A stretch of 64,000 bases of DNA from Perca fluviatilis. Its lineage: Eukaryota; Chordata; Actinopteri; Perciformes; Percidae. Below are positions 1-12,162 of this stretch, piece after piece. Within the stretch, counting starts at the first letter, position 1, and every line of letters begins with the position of its first letter. The position numbers and the translations under genes were made by a program. The stretch lies in the NCBI RefSeq assembly GCF_010015445.1, contig NC_053119.1, positions 26,070,383 to 26,134,382 of the forward strand. Direction: 5' to 3'. The notes beneath the pieces are model-generated. The model was not told the DNA's origin and ran no database searches. It worked only from the letters and a program-made list of their open reading frames with translations.

Positions 1-1531
1 TGTCTTTGAGGCTTTTACACACACAAAAAAAAAAAAACAGTCTGGTGTTATATAGTGCATGACAGTGGATGACATTGCCAGCATATCGATATTATAGTTG
101 AATCCTTATTAGGGGCCGGACAGCTCTGCTGCCTGACGCTCTTGTATTAGGGGATAGTATTATTCTTCTTCCTAACAGCAAATCTGCCTTTCCATGCATG
201 AAAAATCCTCAAACTTTGCACATAGGTTCAGGCATATGCCTAACTTCCTAAACTGGCTTTGTGTCCTGATGGTGGCGCTACAGCAACCGTCTGAAATCGA
301 GTAAAAATTCATAACAAATCAGTCACATGCTAGCACTTTAGCAACTTTTACCAAAATGTAGGCACAATTGAGCAGAAATGTTCAAATGCTTCGAGCTTGC
401 AGGAATTTGTAAGTGCATCACTCTGAAAAAACTTAAATTAAACCTATCTCCGCTTACAGATTTTGCTTAATGGACACCAAAACTACTCCACCGCATCTTC
501 AGACTGTTTTATCAAAAATTCTGCCTACAGTGCATCAACATGTTTTACTGAAAACAGTACTGTAAACAACTACTGTATATTCTCCCTAAATAAATCTCCA
601 ATATTCATAAAAAATAAATAACATGTTGATCTCATGATAGAAGTAGTGTGGTAAATTTATCTCAGAAACTGAATTTTTGACAATATTTTTTATTCTATCC
701 ACATGTAAGCTATTGCAGTCAATGGAAATAAAGGATCTTAGAACATCAGTTTTGTCAATTATGGAGCAATCAATCTTTGTAAAAAAAATAAAATTGCGGA
801 CCTCTCTGTTGTTTAGATGAAGTACACATTCACAGAATGTTGTTTTTATAACAATAAAATCTTTGACCCTAGTTTGAAATCTGCCTTTACATGCACACCG
901 TGTGATTGCCTCAGTCACAGTGTAAAGTCTGATACCATATATGGTTTCTCACTTGGTAGGGTGATGCAGAATAAACATGCTAATGCCTACTCAGGCATTC
1001 TTCTTCCTCCTCCTCAAAATGCCCAGCCCCTACTCACAGCTGCTCAATTAATATTACCATACAGATCTAAACCATAGGACTAAGCCCCAGAAAGCAGTTT
1101 TGACCAGTTGTACTTGACTTGTCAGTCAACCATGATAAGAATGTTTCAGACTGACATTGTATCCATCACCCACAGCTCTCAACTTTTGAAAACAGTTTTT
1201 CTTTTTCTTTATTATGTGCGTTCATCATCCAACTCCGTTTAAAAGTACTAAAATATTCCGACCCTTCACTACAACCACCAATGGCTGTGTGTGTGTGTGT
1301 GTGTGTATAATTTGAGCCAGCACTCTACATCTTCATCCAATCAGGCAAATGCAGGAACCTCAAAGGAATAGAAGCACCACTATTTTGCTGCATAATCATA
1401 TCAACTTAACAATGAGCAAACTGACTGCAGATCAGTGCTAATATGAAATGGGGCTTTTATGCGAGCAGCTCCCAGCAATTAGGGAGATAGATGTGTTAAA
1501 TCTGAGAGGAGGGTAATACATTCTCATCTTA

Positions 1532-1581
<50 letters not shown>

Positions 1582-2000
1582 CCTTTCAACAGTTATGACC
1601 CTCCACCTGCTGAGAGCACTCTAGACATGTTAATTCACACATAGAGAAAAGTACACACATGCACAGAGAAGAGACACACAAGTGTCCAGTGAACACTTGA
1701 GCCATCAATTTCCTCCTGCATGTGAGCAGTAAAAGCCCTCTGAAGCAATTATGTTATAAAAGAGGCTATAGACTGACATGAATTGACTCTACACAGAGCA
1801 TGATCGGTACAAACTGCTACTTAACAGGTAGAGAGACACTTTACAGGACCAGTCCTGTGAGAAACTCCACTGGTGGTGTGTATCTGTCAAGCTCACTGTT
1901 ACTGTAGATGTTTGCAGGGCTTTGTTTTGGTCTCTGTACCAGTTTGAGAGTGAATTAACTGTGCCATTAAGAAATGTGTGTGGTTGTCACAGGTACTTAC
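1..2000. other. Intron sequence after the last visible exon
   Basis: There is no coding exon here on the gene strand. The stretch holds an eroded dispersed repeat at about 100-360 and 840-1020 (ATTCTTCTTCC and TGGTGGCGCTA motifs common in fish repeats), a short (TG)n at 1286-1307 and an (AG)n tract at 1536-1580. The rest is AT-rich and unrecognised. Confidence 0.6.
1536..1580. repeat. (AG)n microsatellite
   Basis: A 45-bp uninterrupted AG dinucleotide tract, purine-rich on the plus strand. Confidence 0.95.
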
Positions 2001-2068
2001 TGCACAGACTTGGAGGACTGGGACCTGAACTTGCTGAACTCGCCTGGAGCTGTCCACTCTGTACCCAG
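2001..2068 (-). CDS. b4galnt4: b4galnt4-like exon: PA14, TEWTAPGEF segment
   Basis: The acceptor is TGTGTTGCAG and the donor is GTAAGT. The exon has 68 bp, starts in phase 0 and ends in phase 2 (CA left over). It encodes LGTEWTAPGEFSKFRSQ then SSKSV; EWTAPGEF-KF-SQ-SK is a hallmark of the family directly downstream of the SDDNSE exon. The next exon (the YYFE-LHKQ segment in relatives) is expected at lower coordinates, and I do not find it in 1-2000. Confidence 0.9.
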
Positions 2069-4426
2069 CTGCAACACACAAGACAGGAGGCACAGATCAG
2101 AGTGTGTGTGAGAGAAAGAGAGCGAGAGCAGTGGATAAAGGCAGCATGAGACATTTTGAAGCACAGTTTGCAAGTGAAGAGTATTTGTCCTGAAAAATCC
2201 ATCTCAAAAATCAACTGTGTGAGATAAAAACACCACCTTATGATTTTTAGGCACTGATTATGACTATTTTGGAAGAGTCCTATTTGTAAATACGTTGTAT
2301 TTCAAAAGTGGTCGTCAGCTCATTTTGAATCCAGAGGATGTATAGGTCGTTTCAAAAGGACGTTGCAAGATCCTGATCGCTTACCTGGTTATATGATAGC
2401 ACAACAAGAGTAATTGGTAAACAAGATAATATGCCCAGGAAGAGTCAATCGGGAGGCTAGTTCTGATAGGCAAAATGAGCAAACAGATGAGAGCTATGGC
2501 TATAAACCGACAGAAAATCAGAAAGAGACATTCCCTGCCAATACAGAGTCTAAGAAGCCGGCTCATCGGGACTCTTGGGGCTCTTGTCTCAGCCCTGCGG
2601 ACGAATCAGTGCCCATTCATTTCCTCAGCAAGCCAACGCGACTAATTAGGGCCCCTGCTGCTGATGATCCATTATGAAAGAATAAGGCTAAGATCACAGT
2701 GGGCATGCCTTTAATTGTTTGTGCTGGCCACACTTCTGGGTTTGGAACTGGTCAGAAAACATTGCGGGCGCGTGGTGTTAACACATCACAGGAGCCTTTC
2801 AACTTGTAAATAGCAGCGGACCCTCACTGCGGACACCACAATGTTTTCACAGAGTGCAGCGCACACAGTAACGCACACCTACAAGATAATGACGCACACA
2901 CATATGAAATAGCAATTATACAATGGCACCTCTGAACTGGTTTGCTGGCATGAGAAGAGAGCCAGTATGGGAAGAAAACCTCAGAAAAGGCAGTAATGTC
3001 TGTTCAAAACCAACCAGGCCCCTGGCAGTGCTAAAGCCTCTGAGAGTCTCTGTGAAGCAGTTGGCTGGAGAGGAGGAGGACACAATGTGCACTACTATGT
3101 CTTCACTCTGAAGCCCACAGCACGCTGCTGCCGTAGTACATTTCCACACCAACAGTCTCTTCATGTATTCCTCCTCCGGCACAGCAAGAATGGTAGAAGT
3201 TAAATCTCTGGGAGAGAATATTTAAATGAAAAAAGTGAGTTAAGGTAGTAGATTAAGCTCACTCAGCTAAACTCAATTTACTAAGTTAACATTTAAGATG
3301 AAAACCTTCCTTTTAAACAATTGCAGAAAATTGCTTTGTGTAGATTTTTCAATGATAGTTATGTGAAGTGGAGTGGACAGCATGTTTCCCTCAAAAATGA
3401 TGTGACGCTTACATGGTTTTAGGTAGGTTTTAAATTAGCGCTGACGGCTGGTAATTTCATAGTAAATGGTCTGTGGACAATAGTGTGCATCAGATGGTCT
3501 GTGAACCATCTGACATCAGACCGTGTTGATGAGCACTCCACTGATTTAGCATTGCACCTGTAACATTGTATATAGTTGATATAGGACATTCAAATGTGAT
3601 ATATTAGTAATGTAGCCTCGAGCCGCTAGCCTCAAGTACAAGTGAGAAGGTCTGGTAAGCTCACTTCTTTCTCCACACCCCCAGATTGGTGATATTGGTA
3701 CTGTACACCAGCGTATACACTTGCGTTTGTTAGCCCAACTGCCCACTGCACTCGTCAGTCCCTCTCTTAAATGTCATGTGTGTTGGCTGGTATTGTATGT
3801 TAGTCGAAAACAATAATGTGGCTTAGTTTTAAAGCTGCTATGCTAAAGTCTGGCTTGTGAGTACGGCAACATTTGGTTTTTGGACACCAGTCAGTCAGCA
3901 AAACAATTATATCTGCTTACCAGCACTGCAACCTGTTATTAGGTAATTATCAGTCACAATCCTCCCAGTGCTTTCTTCTGTATCGTCTATGCTTGTTTGG
4001 GGGAAATAATACCGTTACTATTTAACTCCAAGACTGCTTTCAGTTTTCATTCGGTTTTGTTCAGCTCATCCTGACTGAGACAGGAAGGCTGAAGAAAGTT
4101 GTGCAGTAGAATCTCATTTAAGCTAGTATCTTCCTCAAAATAATTACCATCAAAATAAACTGTGTCACTGCAAAGAGCTGTTGGTTTCTGGAGAAGCAGC
4201 CAATCTTCAGTGAAAGTTGAATAACTTTGACAAATCATAGCTGAATGGAGTACGAACCTTAGGAGAACTTTAAAATCTTTCAAAGCAGGAAAAAAAAAAA
4301 AAAAAAGATGCAACTTTGCACTGAATATAAATGGGAAAACTTGCGAGACAATCTATAGTTACTGTACTTACATGTTTATATTCTTCTTGTGAGTGAATTG
4401 TTTTCTCTGGAAAGAGCTATTGTTCA
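2069..4426. other. Unrecognised intron sequence
   Basis: No family or exon is recognised. An open minus-strand frame at 2916-3182 was tested as an exon and not supported. A poly-A tract lies near 4290-4306. Confidence 0.5.
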
Positions 4427-6934
4427 GGGGTCTCATTTATAAAACTGTGTGTAGGATCCTTACTATAAGTGTACATACGGCCAAAAGCCCAAAATGGCGT
4501 ACGAAAAAAAAAGTCAGATTTATAAAACCGTGTGTACCCGTGAAAGCAATGTTCCCTTTATAAATCAGATCTTACCTACAAGCGTGCGTACGTGGATCAG
4601 CCTCTTATCCCGCCCTGTACACGCCCATTTTTAACCATAAATAGTCAATGCAAAGCACCTCATGAATCAGGGACGGACTGGGGCTAAAAAACAGCCCTGG
4701 ACTTTCTCTCAAATAGGCCCATCATCCGGCCATTTGCCCCTAGCCGTGCGCGACAGACACTAGCCAGGATGTCCTGATACTATGCCACAATACTGTAGCC
4801 TATCAGACAAGGTATTCATAGCAAGTAACATCTCAAATGATGGTTGTGTTTATTAATGAAGCCTCAGCCTTCAAATAAAAACTAAAAATGCACAATGCCA
4901 TTACATCTGCATTGAAATTAAAATGCAAATAATGAAATGTCACTGGCTACAGAAACCCCAAATTACACAAACTTGTAAACAGTACAGAGTATTACTGACA
5001 ACACTTTCAGAGATAAAGTAGGCTATTGCTGTACCTGAACATGGGGATTAGATATATTGTAGGCCTATACCAAAACTACACTGAGTGTTAGTTATAATAT
5101 ACTATAACTATTCAAATATAAATGTATATAACATGTGTTACTTTGTGTTAAAGAATTAGCATTGAATAACCTATTTAATATTTATTACACTTTTGATTCA
5201 TATTAAGGCTGTGAAATGATGAAAATGACTAGGCCCTATCAATGTTGTCTGTGAAGCTTTCACAACCAACCACCAGGTCTTTGCCAGTTCCAAAATAGTA
5301 AACACAAATATGAAAGACAAGGAAAAACTGCACTCTGATGGAAGACAGACAGAAAGTGCAAGCTAGGATTTTTATGGTTAAACTTTTGGTTACATTTGGT
5401 GAATTATTTAGCCCCCTTCCCTGTTTGTTAGCATGTTTAGAGTGGTACCAATGCATGCCTGATGTTTTCCCGTTTAATTTAAGACCATAATCTTCATCCT
5501 AGCAGCAAAAGTGAGTTCACTACAACCTCTCATATACAACCAAGTTAAATCGCGGTCAACCCGCGATTCATTTCTAACGCGTTTAATGTTTCAAATTAAC
5601 CTAACAGAAATTATTAAATACGTTAAGTTTGACAGCACTAAATGGCACGATCATTTTCATAATCATGACGCACATGCTCATGTTGAGCTGACAACATGCA
5701 ATTCGCTAAGATAGGGATAAAGGCAGCCTATAGTGTTAACTGCTCCTGGCATTTACCAGTAATGCTGATGTGAAATTAACTCACGTCTAATGATGTAGGC
5801 CGACTCTTCTTCTTCAGTTTTATTTTTACACATAGCATGTAACTGATTGTATTTGCGCCCCCTGCTGTTGGCTGTTAATATCACTTTAATAAAAAATTTT
5901 TTTTTTGTGCCGACGGCCGTCGGTTGGACGGCCGTTCTGGACTTTTCCAGATCGCACAGATTGTCAGTCCGTCCCTGTCGTGATTGCTGATCAGTATGTT
6001 AATGACCCTGGCAGTTGTTCTTTCGTTACACCTAATCATGCCGAATCATGACGACTGGCGGAGAAAAAGCTAAAAAACTCTCAGACGCTCGGGAATTGCT
6101 GCCAGTGTAGGGAAACCGGATCTATAGACTACCTTTATTAATAATATCTTCCAAAACGGCAGGTATTACGGCAATCGGGGACATCTTCGATATACCAGAC
6201 CTACTGTATATGATAAGATTTAACAGAACTATAAATTATATCCAAACAAGCCTTAGTGATAAAGGTGAAGATTATATATAATATTTATATAAAAAAAAAA
6301 CACTTAGCCGTCTGACATTTCCCTCTGGAAACAGCCGGTTGGCCCCAGAATGGCGAGGACCTGTATTTGGACCGGGATGGCACGGTTCCGGCGCGTTGCC
6401 CTCTCTACTGGACACAATTCAGTACATATAGATCCAAGAGCGCAGCTTTAGGGAATTTAAATCGGCATATTAGCCAGTCATCGTCATGGACCCTGAAGTT
6501 TCTCTCCTGATTCTTCCATTGGGTGTTAGTCCTCCTGCAGGGCCAGCAGTGCCATCATGCAGCATTACGCAATTTTTATTAAAGATTTGAGTTGGATTTT
6601 ACAAGGTGTTTATGGAACAAGTATCACTAAGTACAATCGTATTCAAAATAACAATCAGGATTTAATGTTAAAAAAAACTTGAAAAATATTAAGAGTAATC
6701 GTTTTTCCCATTTACTTTCTGCAGTCTGACTTCAGTTCACCACCTCACCATCTGCGTCGCCAATTCCTATTTTGTCTCCAAAATGTGCATACGCATGGCA
6801 CAGAGTTTGCGTGGAGGACCGCACATTCTCCCGTCAAGTTAGTTTTTTATAAATCACATCCTTTGCGTGGGAAGTGGCGTACGCACATTTTCAGCCCCGT
6901 TTTGTGCGTACGCCACGTTTATAAATGAGACCCC
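4427..6934. mobile_element. MITE-like DNA transposon with GGGGTCTCATTTATAAA termini
   Basis: The ends are a 17-bp perfect inverted repeat, GGGGTCTCATTTATAAA at 4427-4443 and its complement at 6918-6934. Subterminal regions on both sides carry repeated GTGCGTACG-type motifs and TTTATAAATC. No transposase frame remains. The element is 2.5 kb only because a second element sits at 4668-5977; without it it is about 1.2 kb. The superfamily is uncertain; PIF/Harbinger is the best guess from the terminus, and the target duplication is unclear. Confidence 0.65.
4668..5977. mobile_element. hAT-like non-autonomous transposon nested in the element at 4427-6934
   Basis: The terminal inverted repeats are CAGGGACGGACTG at 4668-4680 and CAGTCCGTCCCTG at 5965-5977 (13 bp, perfect). 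The 8-bp flanks are TCATGAAT (4660-4667) and TCGTGATT (5978-5985), matching at six of eight positions, as expected for an old hAT target duplication. The interior is AT-rich with no transposase, and includes a possible further repeat scrap near 5541-5640 (CGCGGTCAACCCGCG, TTTGACAGCACTA). Confidence 0.75.
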
Positions 6935-7649
6935 AGATGAAGAAGAGAGTGATCACACAGCAAAAATCATGTTGTGTAGTGCTGGTTTTAAAGAAGTAAA
7001 ACATTTTAAAAGTTTATTTTGAAATAAGAGGGAAACCCGCTGTGTACAGGCAGAAAACAATCTTTTAATTTGTTCCCAAAGCAAATGAAAATTCCGAGGA
7101 GAAAATCAACCACTGCGACAGCAAACAGAAATGATCTCAGCTTATTATAAGGTCAATTTCATGTTGAGATGGATATTAATTAGATACATTGTGATTCTGA
7201 GCAGTGCAATTCAAAAAGACCTAGACTTTCAACTTACACTGTGCCTGAACCAAGATATGTATAACACCCAGAGTATTCCCCTTTGAAGCTTGACTTCCTC
7301 ATTCCTAATGTACATGTACATGTACCATGACTCTCGTTGCAAAATACAGGTGGCAAATGTTTATGATTCATGCAACACTTTTTCCCAGCACAATATACTG
7401 CATATGTTTTATAAGGTTCTGAATTCATACAGTACCTCATTAACATTTCTTGTATGTCCATCCATTTCCTTTCTTTTGAGAAAAGCTGTAAATTGAGGGT
7501 TTTAAAATATGTAGTTTCACACAAGGGAGCATTAGTGTCAAGGAGCATTTCACCTTCCAAAATTAAAGGTTGTTTTTCTCTTCTCTTCCTTGTCAGATGG
7601 TTAATCTGCTGTACGTGAACAATGGCAGGAGCAAAGCCTATAAAACACA

Positions 7650-7690
<41 letters not shown>

Positions 7691-7830
7691 CATGATTTCC
7701 CACTAAACAATGAGTCATGCTTATTGGAAGTACCATCTCCTCACCAGAGTAGGTGGGAGGTAAATCAGAAGGCAAGCAGCCAGGGAGTCATGAGGGACAA
7801 CGCAAACAAACTTCTTCATATCACATATTA
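6935..7830. other. Intron sequence with one CA microsatellite
   Basis: A (CA)n tract lies at 7652-7686. The minus-strand open frame at 7234-7710 runs through it and has no family likeness. Nothing else is recognised. Confidence 0.5.
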
Positions 7831-8592
7831 GAACACACACATTTGCATTTTTATGCAAATAAAGTTATATCGAATGAAAAATGCCTTATGGAAACAGTAA
7901 AATTCAATTGAATTTCATGAATATCGACAGAAAGTTGGTACATCTCATTGGATTTTATCTTAATCGATAAGCGGCTTATGTGATAAACACTGATGAAGAC
8001 GTTATTTGCCGAATAAATAATGAATTGTGAAAGTTTTATTCATTCCTACCACGTATTTCCACTTTCTTTGCAGACATGGCTGGTGTCAACAGACAGATTA
8101 AAGTGGATGAAAGAGGAGACAATCTATTAAATTTAATTTCCGAGCGAAATATAACGGCTATTTACGCAAAAAGCATTGTTGTCTGGCATTTACGTGCGTC
8201 TGCATCTTCATGGCGATGTTTTGATAGTGTTGTTATTGTCTTATAGCTTGATATGTCACTATCAGCTGGCACATAAACACTATTACAACTTGTGCAATAT
8301 TAATCATTTGTAGGTCGACGGCGCGATCCATTTTGGCTAGCAAACGTTCGCAAATGTTTGCTTGAATGTTGTGTGATTCAGTGCCAAAATGAATGGAAAC
8401 ACCTTAAAATGTCTCAAATCAATTCGATATACCAATTTGATCGCAAAGCAGTATGTGACATTATTACGCAGAGGTTTTTATTCGCTTTAAAGCCGTTGGA
8501 TGGAAACACACTTTCACCGGCTTTATTCGCATGAATGTTTTTAGCGAACTTCAGATAATTCGATTGACAAGTGGATGGAAACATGGCTAGTG
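7831..8592. repeat. Old MITE-like repeat with GGATGGAAACA ends
   Basis: The motif TGGATGGAAACA occurs near 8500 and 8570-8583, with partial forms at 7890 (TTATGGAAACAG) and 8389. The right end, GTGGATGGAAACATGGCTA, looks like a teleost repeat terminus. A 56-codon open frame starts at 8076 (MAGVNRQIKVDERGDNLLNL) after a TTTCTTTGCAG-like acceptor; it has no recognised family and is probably repeat-derived. Boundaries are approximate. Confidence 0.4.
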
Positions 8593-8714
8593 TCTTATTT
8601 TGTTTCTAATTTAGAAGTCTCCTCAGAGAAATAAGGCAGGAAACTTGGGGACCAAACTGAAAGTTGAAAAAACTACCCAGACATACACCAACCTTGCTCA
8701 AATGTGACCTCTTT

Positions 8715-8720
8715 CACACA

Positions 8721-8782
<62 letters not shown>
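8715..8782. repeat. (CA)n microsatellite
   Basis: Sixty-eight bp of nearly pure CA. It explains the opposing Cys-Val and His-Thr frames over it. Confidence 0.95.
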
Positions 8783-8784
<2 letters not shown>

Positions 8785-9394
8785 GTCTCTGTGTGAACAT
8801 CGCACACACATATGTAGGTACCTCGAGAAAACTCATTTCAGATGGCCACTGGCCCACTGAAGGATGAAACACAAAACAGAGTAAAAAAAATATAAGAAAT
8901 ATGAGTGTAATGGAGCTAGAGAGACATTTCTCCACTCTCTATGAACTCCTCCTCTTCAATATCTTCTTTTCTGTCATATGAAAAGAGAAAAAGTAATAGA
9001 AAACCAGCTGACCTGTGATATAACTTCAAAGTGTTTTCTTTCTCTTATTCTGCATTCATTCATGTTAGCAGAAAACAAACAAAAAACAGGAAACCTGACT
9101 TTTGGAGAAATGGTTGAGAGAAGAATGGTAACATTCTTCTTGTTAGAATTATGGCCACACTCCACTTAGCTGTGTCTGTGCCATGACCCCTGGCATTGTA
9201 CATGGTGGCTCCCTACAACACCCGACTGAAACAGACCCATTATTTGTTTTTAGGTACACCTGTCACCTGCTATACATGTATCAAAGTACAATGTCCTCAG
9301 TGAGGTTTTTTGTTGGACGCAGACAGTATATATATATTATTATTTTATTATATTATATAGTATATATATATTATTAGGAACACCCTACTAAGAC

Positions 9395-10334
9395 AGAAAA
9401 AACCAAATGTATGCTCTTCACGGGTCCTCGGAATAGACCACTGAATGTTCCCTCAGTGATTACTCTTGACAAACGTGAAATACAGATTGTTACAACTTAT
9501 AAGTATCTTGGTATTGTAATTGATGATTGCCTATCATTTAAGCCTCATGTCCACTGTCTAGTGAGAAAGTTGAGGCTAAAATTGGGTTTTATTTTCGAAA
9601 TAAGCTGTGCTTTTCTTTTAATGTTAAAAAACGGTTAGTGGCATCCACTTTTTTATCTGTGCTGGACTATGGTGATATATTATATATGCATTCATCTGTT
9701 CAATGCCTTCATATGATTGACGCAGCCTATCATGCATCGTTGAGATTTATTACTAATTGTAAAGCTCGCACCCACCACTGTGAGCTGTACTCTCGTGTAG
9801 GGTGGTCTGCTCTGGCCACACGGAGGCTTTGTCATTGGTACACATTTATATATAAGGCTATTCTTGGTGTGCTTCCATCCTATTTATGTTCACTTCTTAT
9901 GAAAAAAAGTGCTGGTCATTATTCTCTCCGTTCTCAGGCTGCTGTCTTGCTTTCTGTCCCACATGTCAGTACTGAGCTGGGTAAAAAGGCCTTTGTTTAT
10001 TCTGCTCCCTTTACATGGAATTTGCTGCAGAACAACTTAAAACTTAGTAAATTGATTCCTTTGAGTTTTTTTAAGTTAAGAATGAGGTGTTTTGAGTTGA
10101 ACTCCCTCACTTGTCAATGTTTTTAATTGTTATTTCCTTGTAAGTGCATAATTGGCTTTCAAACTGTTTCTATTAATGTCTTTATTTTCATGTTTTTTTT
10201 TGTGTCTTTGTACGTATGTGATGTGATGTAATTCAGCTGCCTATCTTGGCCAGGTCTCCCTTGCAAAAGAGATTTTTAATCTCAATGGGCTTCTCCTGGT
10301 TAAATAAAGGATAAATAAAAAAAATAAAAAATAA
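9395..10334 (+). mobile_element. Truncated non-LTR retrotransposon (LINE) inserted in the Tc1 element
   Basis: A 5'-truncated LINE with the end of reverse transcriptase: KTKCMLFT then TYKYLGIVIDDCLSFKPHV (9411-9638), and a second frame at 9638-10126 with YGDILYMHSS, HCELYSRVGW and FVYSAPFTWNLLQNNL, typical of the C-terminal domain of fish LINEs. The two frames overlap by one base, so one frameshift separates them. The 3' tail is AAGAGATTTTTAATCTCAAT then a GGTTAAATAAAGGATAAATAAA-like tail and an A-rich end. It is flanked by AAGAC at 9390-9394 and 10335-10339. The group is probably L2/CR1-like, which is uncertain. Confidence 0.88.
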
Positions 10335-10339
10335 AAGAC

Positions 10340-11342
10340 CGTGTTTGACCCCCTTTCGCCTTCAGAACTGCCTTAATTCTTCGTGGCATTGATTCAACAA
10401 GGTGCTGGAAGCATTCTTTAGAAATGTTGGCCCATATTGAGAGGATAGCATCTTGCAGTTGATGGAGATTTGTGGGATGCACACCCAGGGCACGAAGCTC
10501 CCATTCCACAACATTCCAAAGATGTTCTATTGGGTTGAGATCAGGTGACTGGGGGCATTTTAGTACAGTGAACTCTTAGGATAATGCACCATGTAACATG
10601 ACAAATTTGTCATGTTACATGGTGCATTATCCTGCTGGAAGTAGCCATCAGAGGATGGGTACATGGTGTTCATAAAAGGATGGACATGGTCAGAAACAAT
10701 GCTCAGGTAGGCTGTGGCATTTAAACGATGCCCAATTGGTACTAAGGGGCATAAAGTGTGCCAAGAAAACATCCCCCACACCATTAGACCACCACCAGCA
10801 GCCTCATTCTGTTTACGCCAAATTCTGACTCTACTATCTGAATGTCTCAACAGAAATTGAGACTCATCAGACCAGGCAACATTTTTCCAGTCTTCAACTG
10901 TTCAATTTTGGTGAGCTTGTGCAAATTGTAGCCTCATTTTCCTATTTTTAGTGGAGATGAGTGGTACCCGGTGGGGTCTTCTGCTGGTGTAGCCCATCCG
11001 CCTCAAGGTTGTGCGTGTTGTGGCTTTACAAATGCTTTGCTGCATACCTCGGTTGTAACAAGTGGTTATTTGAGTCAAAGCTGATCTTCTATCTGTTGGA
11101 ATCACTCGGCCCATTCTCCTCTGACCTCTAGCATCAACAAGGCATTTTCGCCCACAGGACTGCAGCATACTGGATGTTTTTACTTTTTCAGAGCATTTTT
11201 TGTAAACCCAAGAAATGTTTGTTTGTGAAAATTCCAGTAACTGAGCAGATTGTGAAATACTCAGACCAGCCCGTCTGGCACCAACAACCATGCCACGCTC
11301 AAAGTTGCTTAGATCACCTTTCTTTCCCATTCTGACATTCAT
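10340..11342 (-). pseudogene. Tc1-like transposase, broken
   Basis: The start is MGKKGDLSNFERGMVVGARR, with the initiator Met either at 11342 or 11327. An N-terminal helix-turn-helix with SISQSAQLLEFSQTNISWVY and a second Arg-rich helix pair (TTRTTLRRMGYTSRRPHRVP) bind the terminal repeats. The catalytic Asp residues sit in WSDESQF and FQQDNAPC; the third acidic residue is in SPDLNPIEHLW. Breaks: a TGA stop at about 10899 where Trp is expected (HQN-stop-TVEDW), an internal loss around RKQNEAAGGGLMVWG, and a 56-bp palindrome at 10578-10633 replacing codons between the second Asp and EFTVLKCPQ, which shifts the frame. The C-terminal part down to MPRRIKAVLKAKGGQT (near 10340) is intact. It cannot make active enzyme. 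Confidence 0.92.
10578..10633. repeat. Perfect 56-bp palindrome inside the Tc1 transposase
   Basis: Two 28-bp arms with no spacer, centred between 10605 and 10606. The right arm is normal transposase sequence (the NAPC region); the left arm is its inverted copy, joined directly to the EFTVLK-coding part. Confidence 0.97.
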
Positions 11343-11477
11343 TTTGGAGTTCAGGAGATTGTCTAGAGCTGGACGACTAAATACATTGAATCTGCTGCCA
11401 TGTGATTGGTTGATTAGATAATTGCATTAATGAGAAATCTTACAGGTGTTCCTAATAATCCTTTAGGTGAGTGTATA

Positions 11478-12162
11478 TTTATTGATATATAACATTTGTG
11501 TGAAGCAAAAAACTTTAACAATATTAACGAAGGATTATACGCTTTCACTCTTTTAAGGACTAAAACTATTTATTATACTGTACCTGTCCATGCACCACTC
11601 AACTCAAACAATCCCTACCTACAGTATCACTAATCAGCCCATTTGCAAACATGAACGACATGTCATGGCAGGAAAAGCACAGGTGTGACTCATTAATAAT
11701 TAAGGTGTTTTGAGGGCCCTATTATTGTGCATTCTGGCTCATTGTTAGGTTCACTCATCCACTTTAGTGGCACAGAGTTATAATCAATGTCATTAATTCC
11801 ACTTGTGTTGTTTCTGCTATGATGAGTCATAATGTCTGTGAGTGAGACTATTGACCCTGCTACTTTATGATTTAGAGGAGTGCTGATAAATCACTCACAC
11901 TGAACAGCACTCACAAGTTCAAGCCCTAAAACATGTGCCACTGACTAGATTACTAAGGAGAAAAAAAGTAAGAAAGTATTCCAAAATTACGTATGCATGC
12001 ACAATATTCAAAAGGAAACCGGACTATTATAACTGACTTTGAGGCTCCAGAAAAGCATACTGACTGCAACACTTTGATCTGGGTACAGACCACAGAGAGT
12101 GCTGTCAGTGACCTGATTGCAATTAACTTCATTTGAAAAGCAAAGCAAAGCAGGTGCACTCC
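11478..12162. other. Unrecognised intron sequence
   Basis: AT-rich and single-copy in appearance; no exon or mobile element is recognised. Confidence 0.5.

Larger units (their letters stand above)
9370..11477 (-). mobile_element. Tc1-like transposon, inactivated, split by a LINE
   Basis: The right terminal repeat is 11445-11477, containing GGTGTTCCTAATAATCC. The left copy is cut down to ATTATTAGGAACACC at 9370-9384, with its outer part lost to an AT-rich tract. Removing the LINE at 9395-10334 and its 5-bp duplication leaves about 1.16 kb, the usual size of a fish Tc1 element. The transposase is on the minus strand and broken. Canonical TA duplication is visible only at the right end. Confidence 0.9.

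Noticed and set aside
586..918. Minus-strand frame of 110 residues downstream of the last visible exon
   Set aside because: It does not resemble the expected next PA14 exon and has no acceptor that completes the CA|N codon with family residues.
2916..3182. Minus-strand open frame of 88 residues near the last visible exon
   Set aside because: Tested as an extra b4galnt4 exon: the flanking exons already join in phase without it, and the peptide lacks family motifs.
8666..8867. His-Thr repeat frame, and similar ones at 7622, 30457 and 48192
   Set aside because: Read-through of (CA)n microsatellites.
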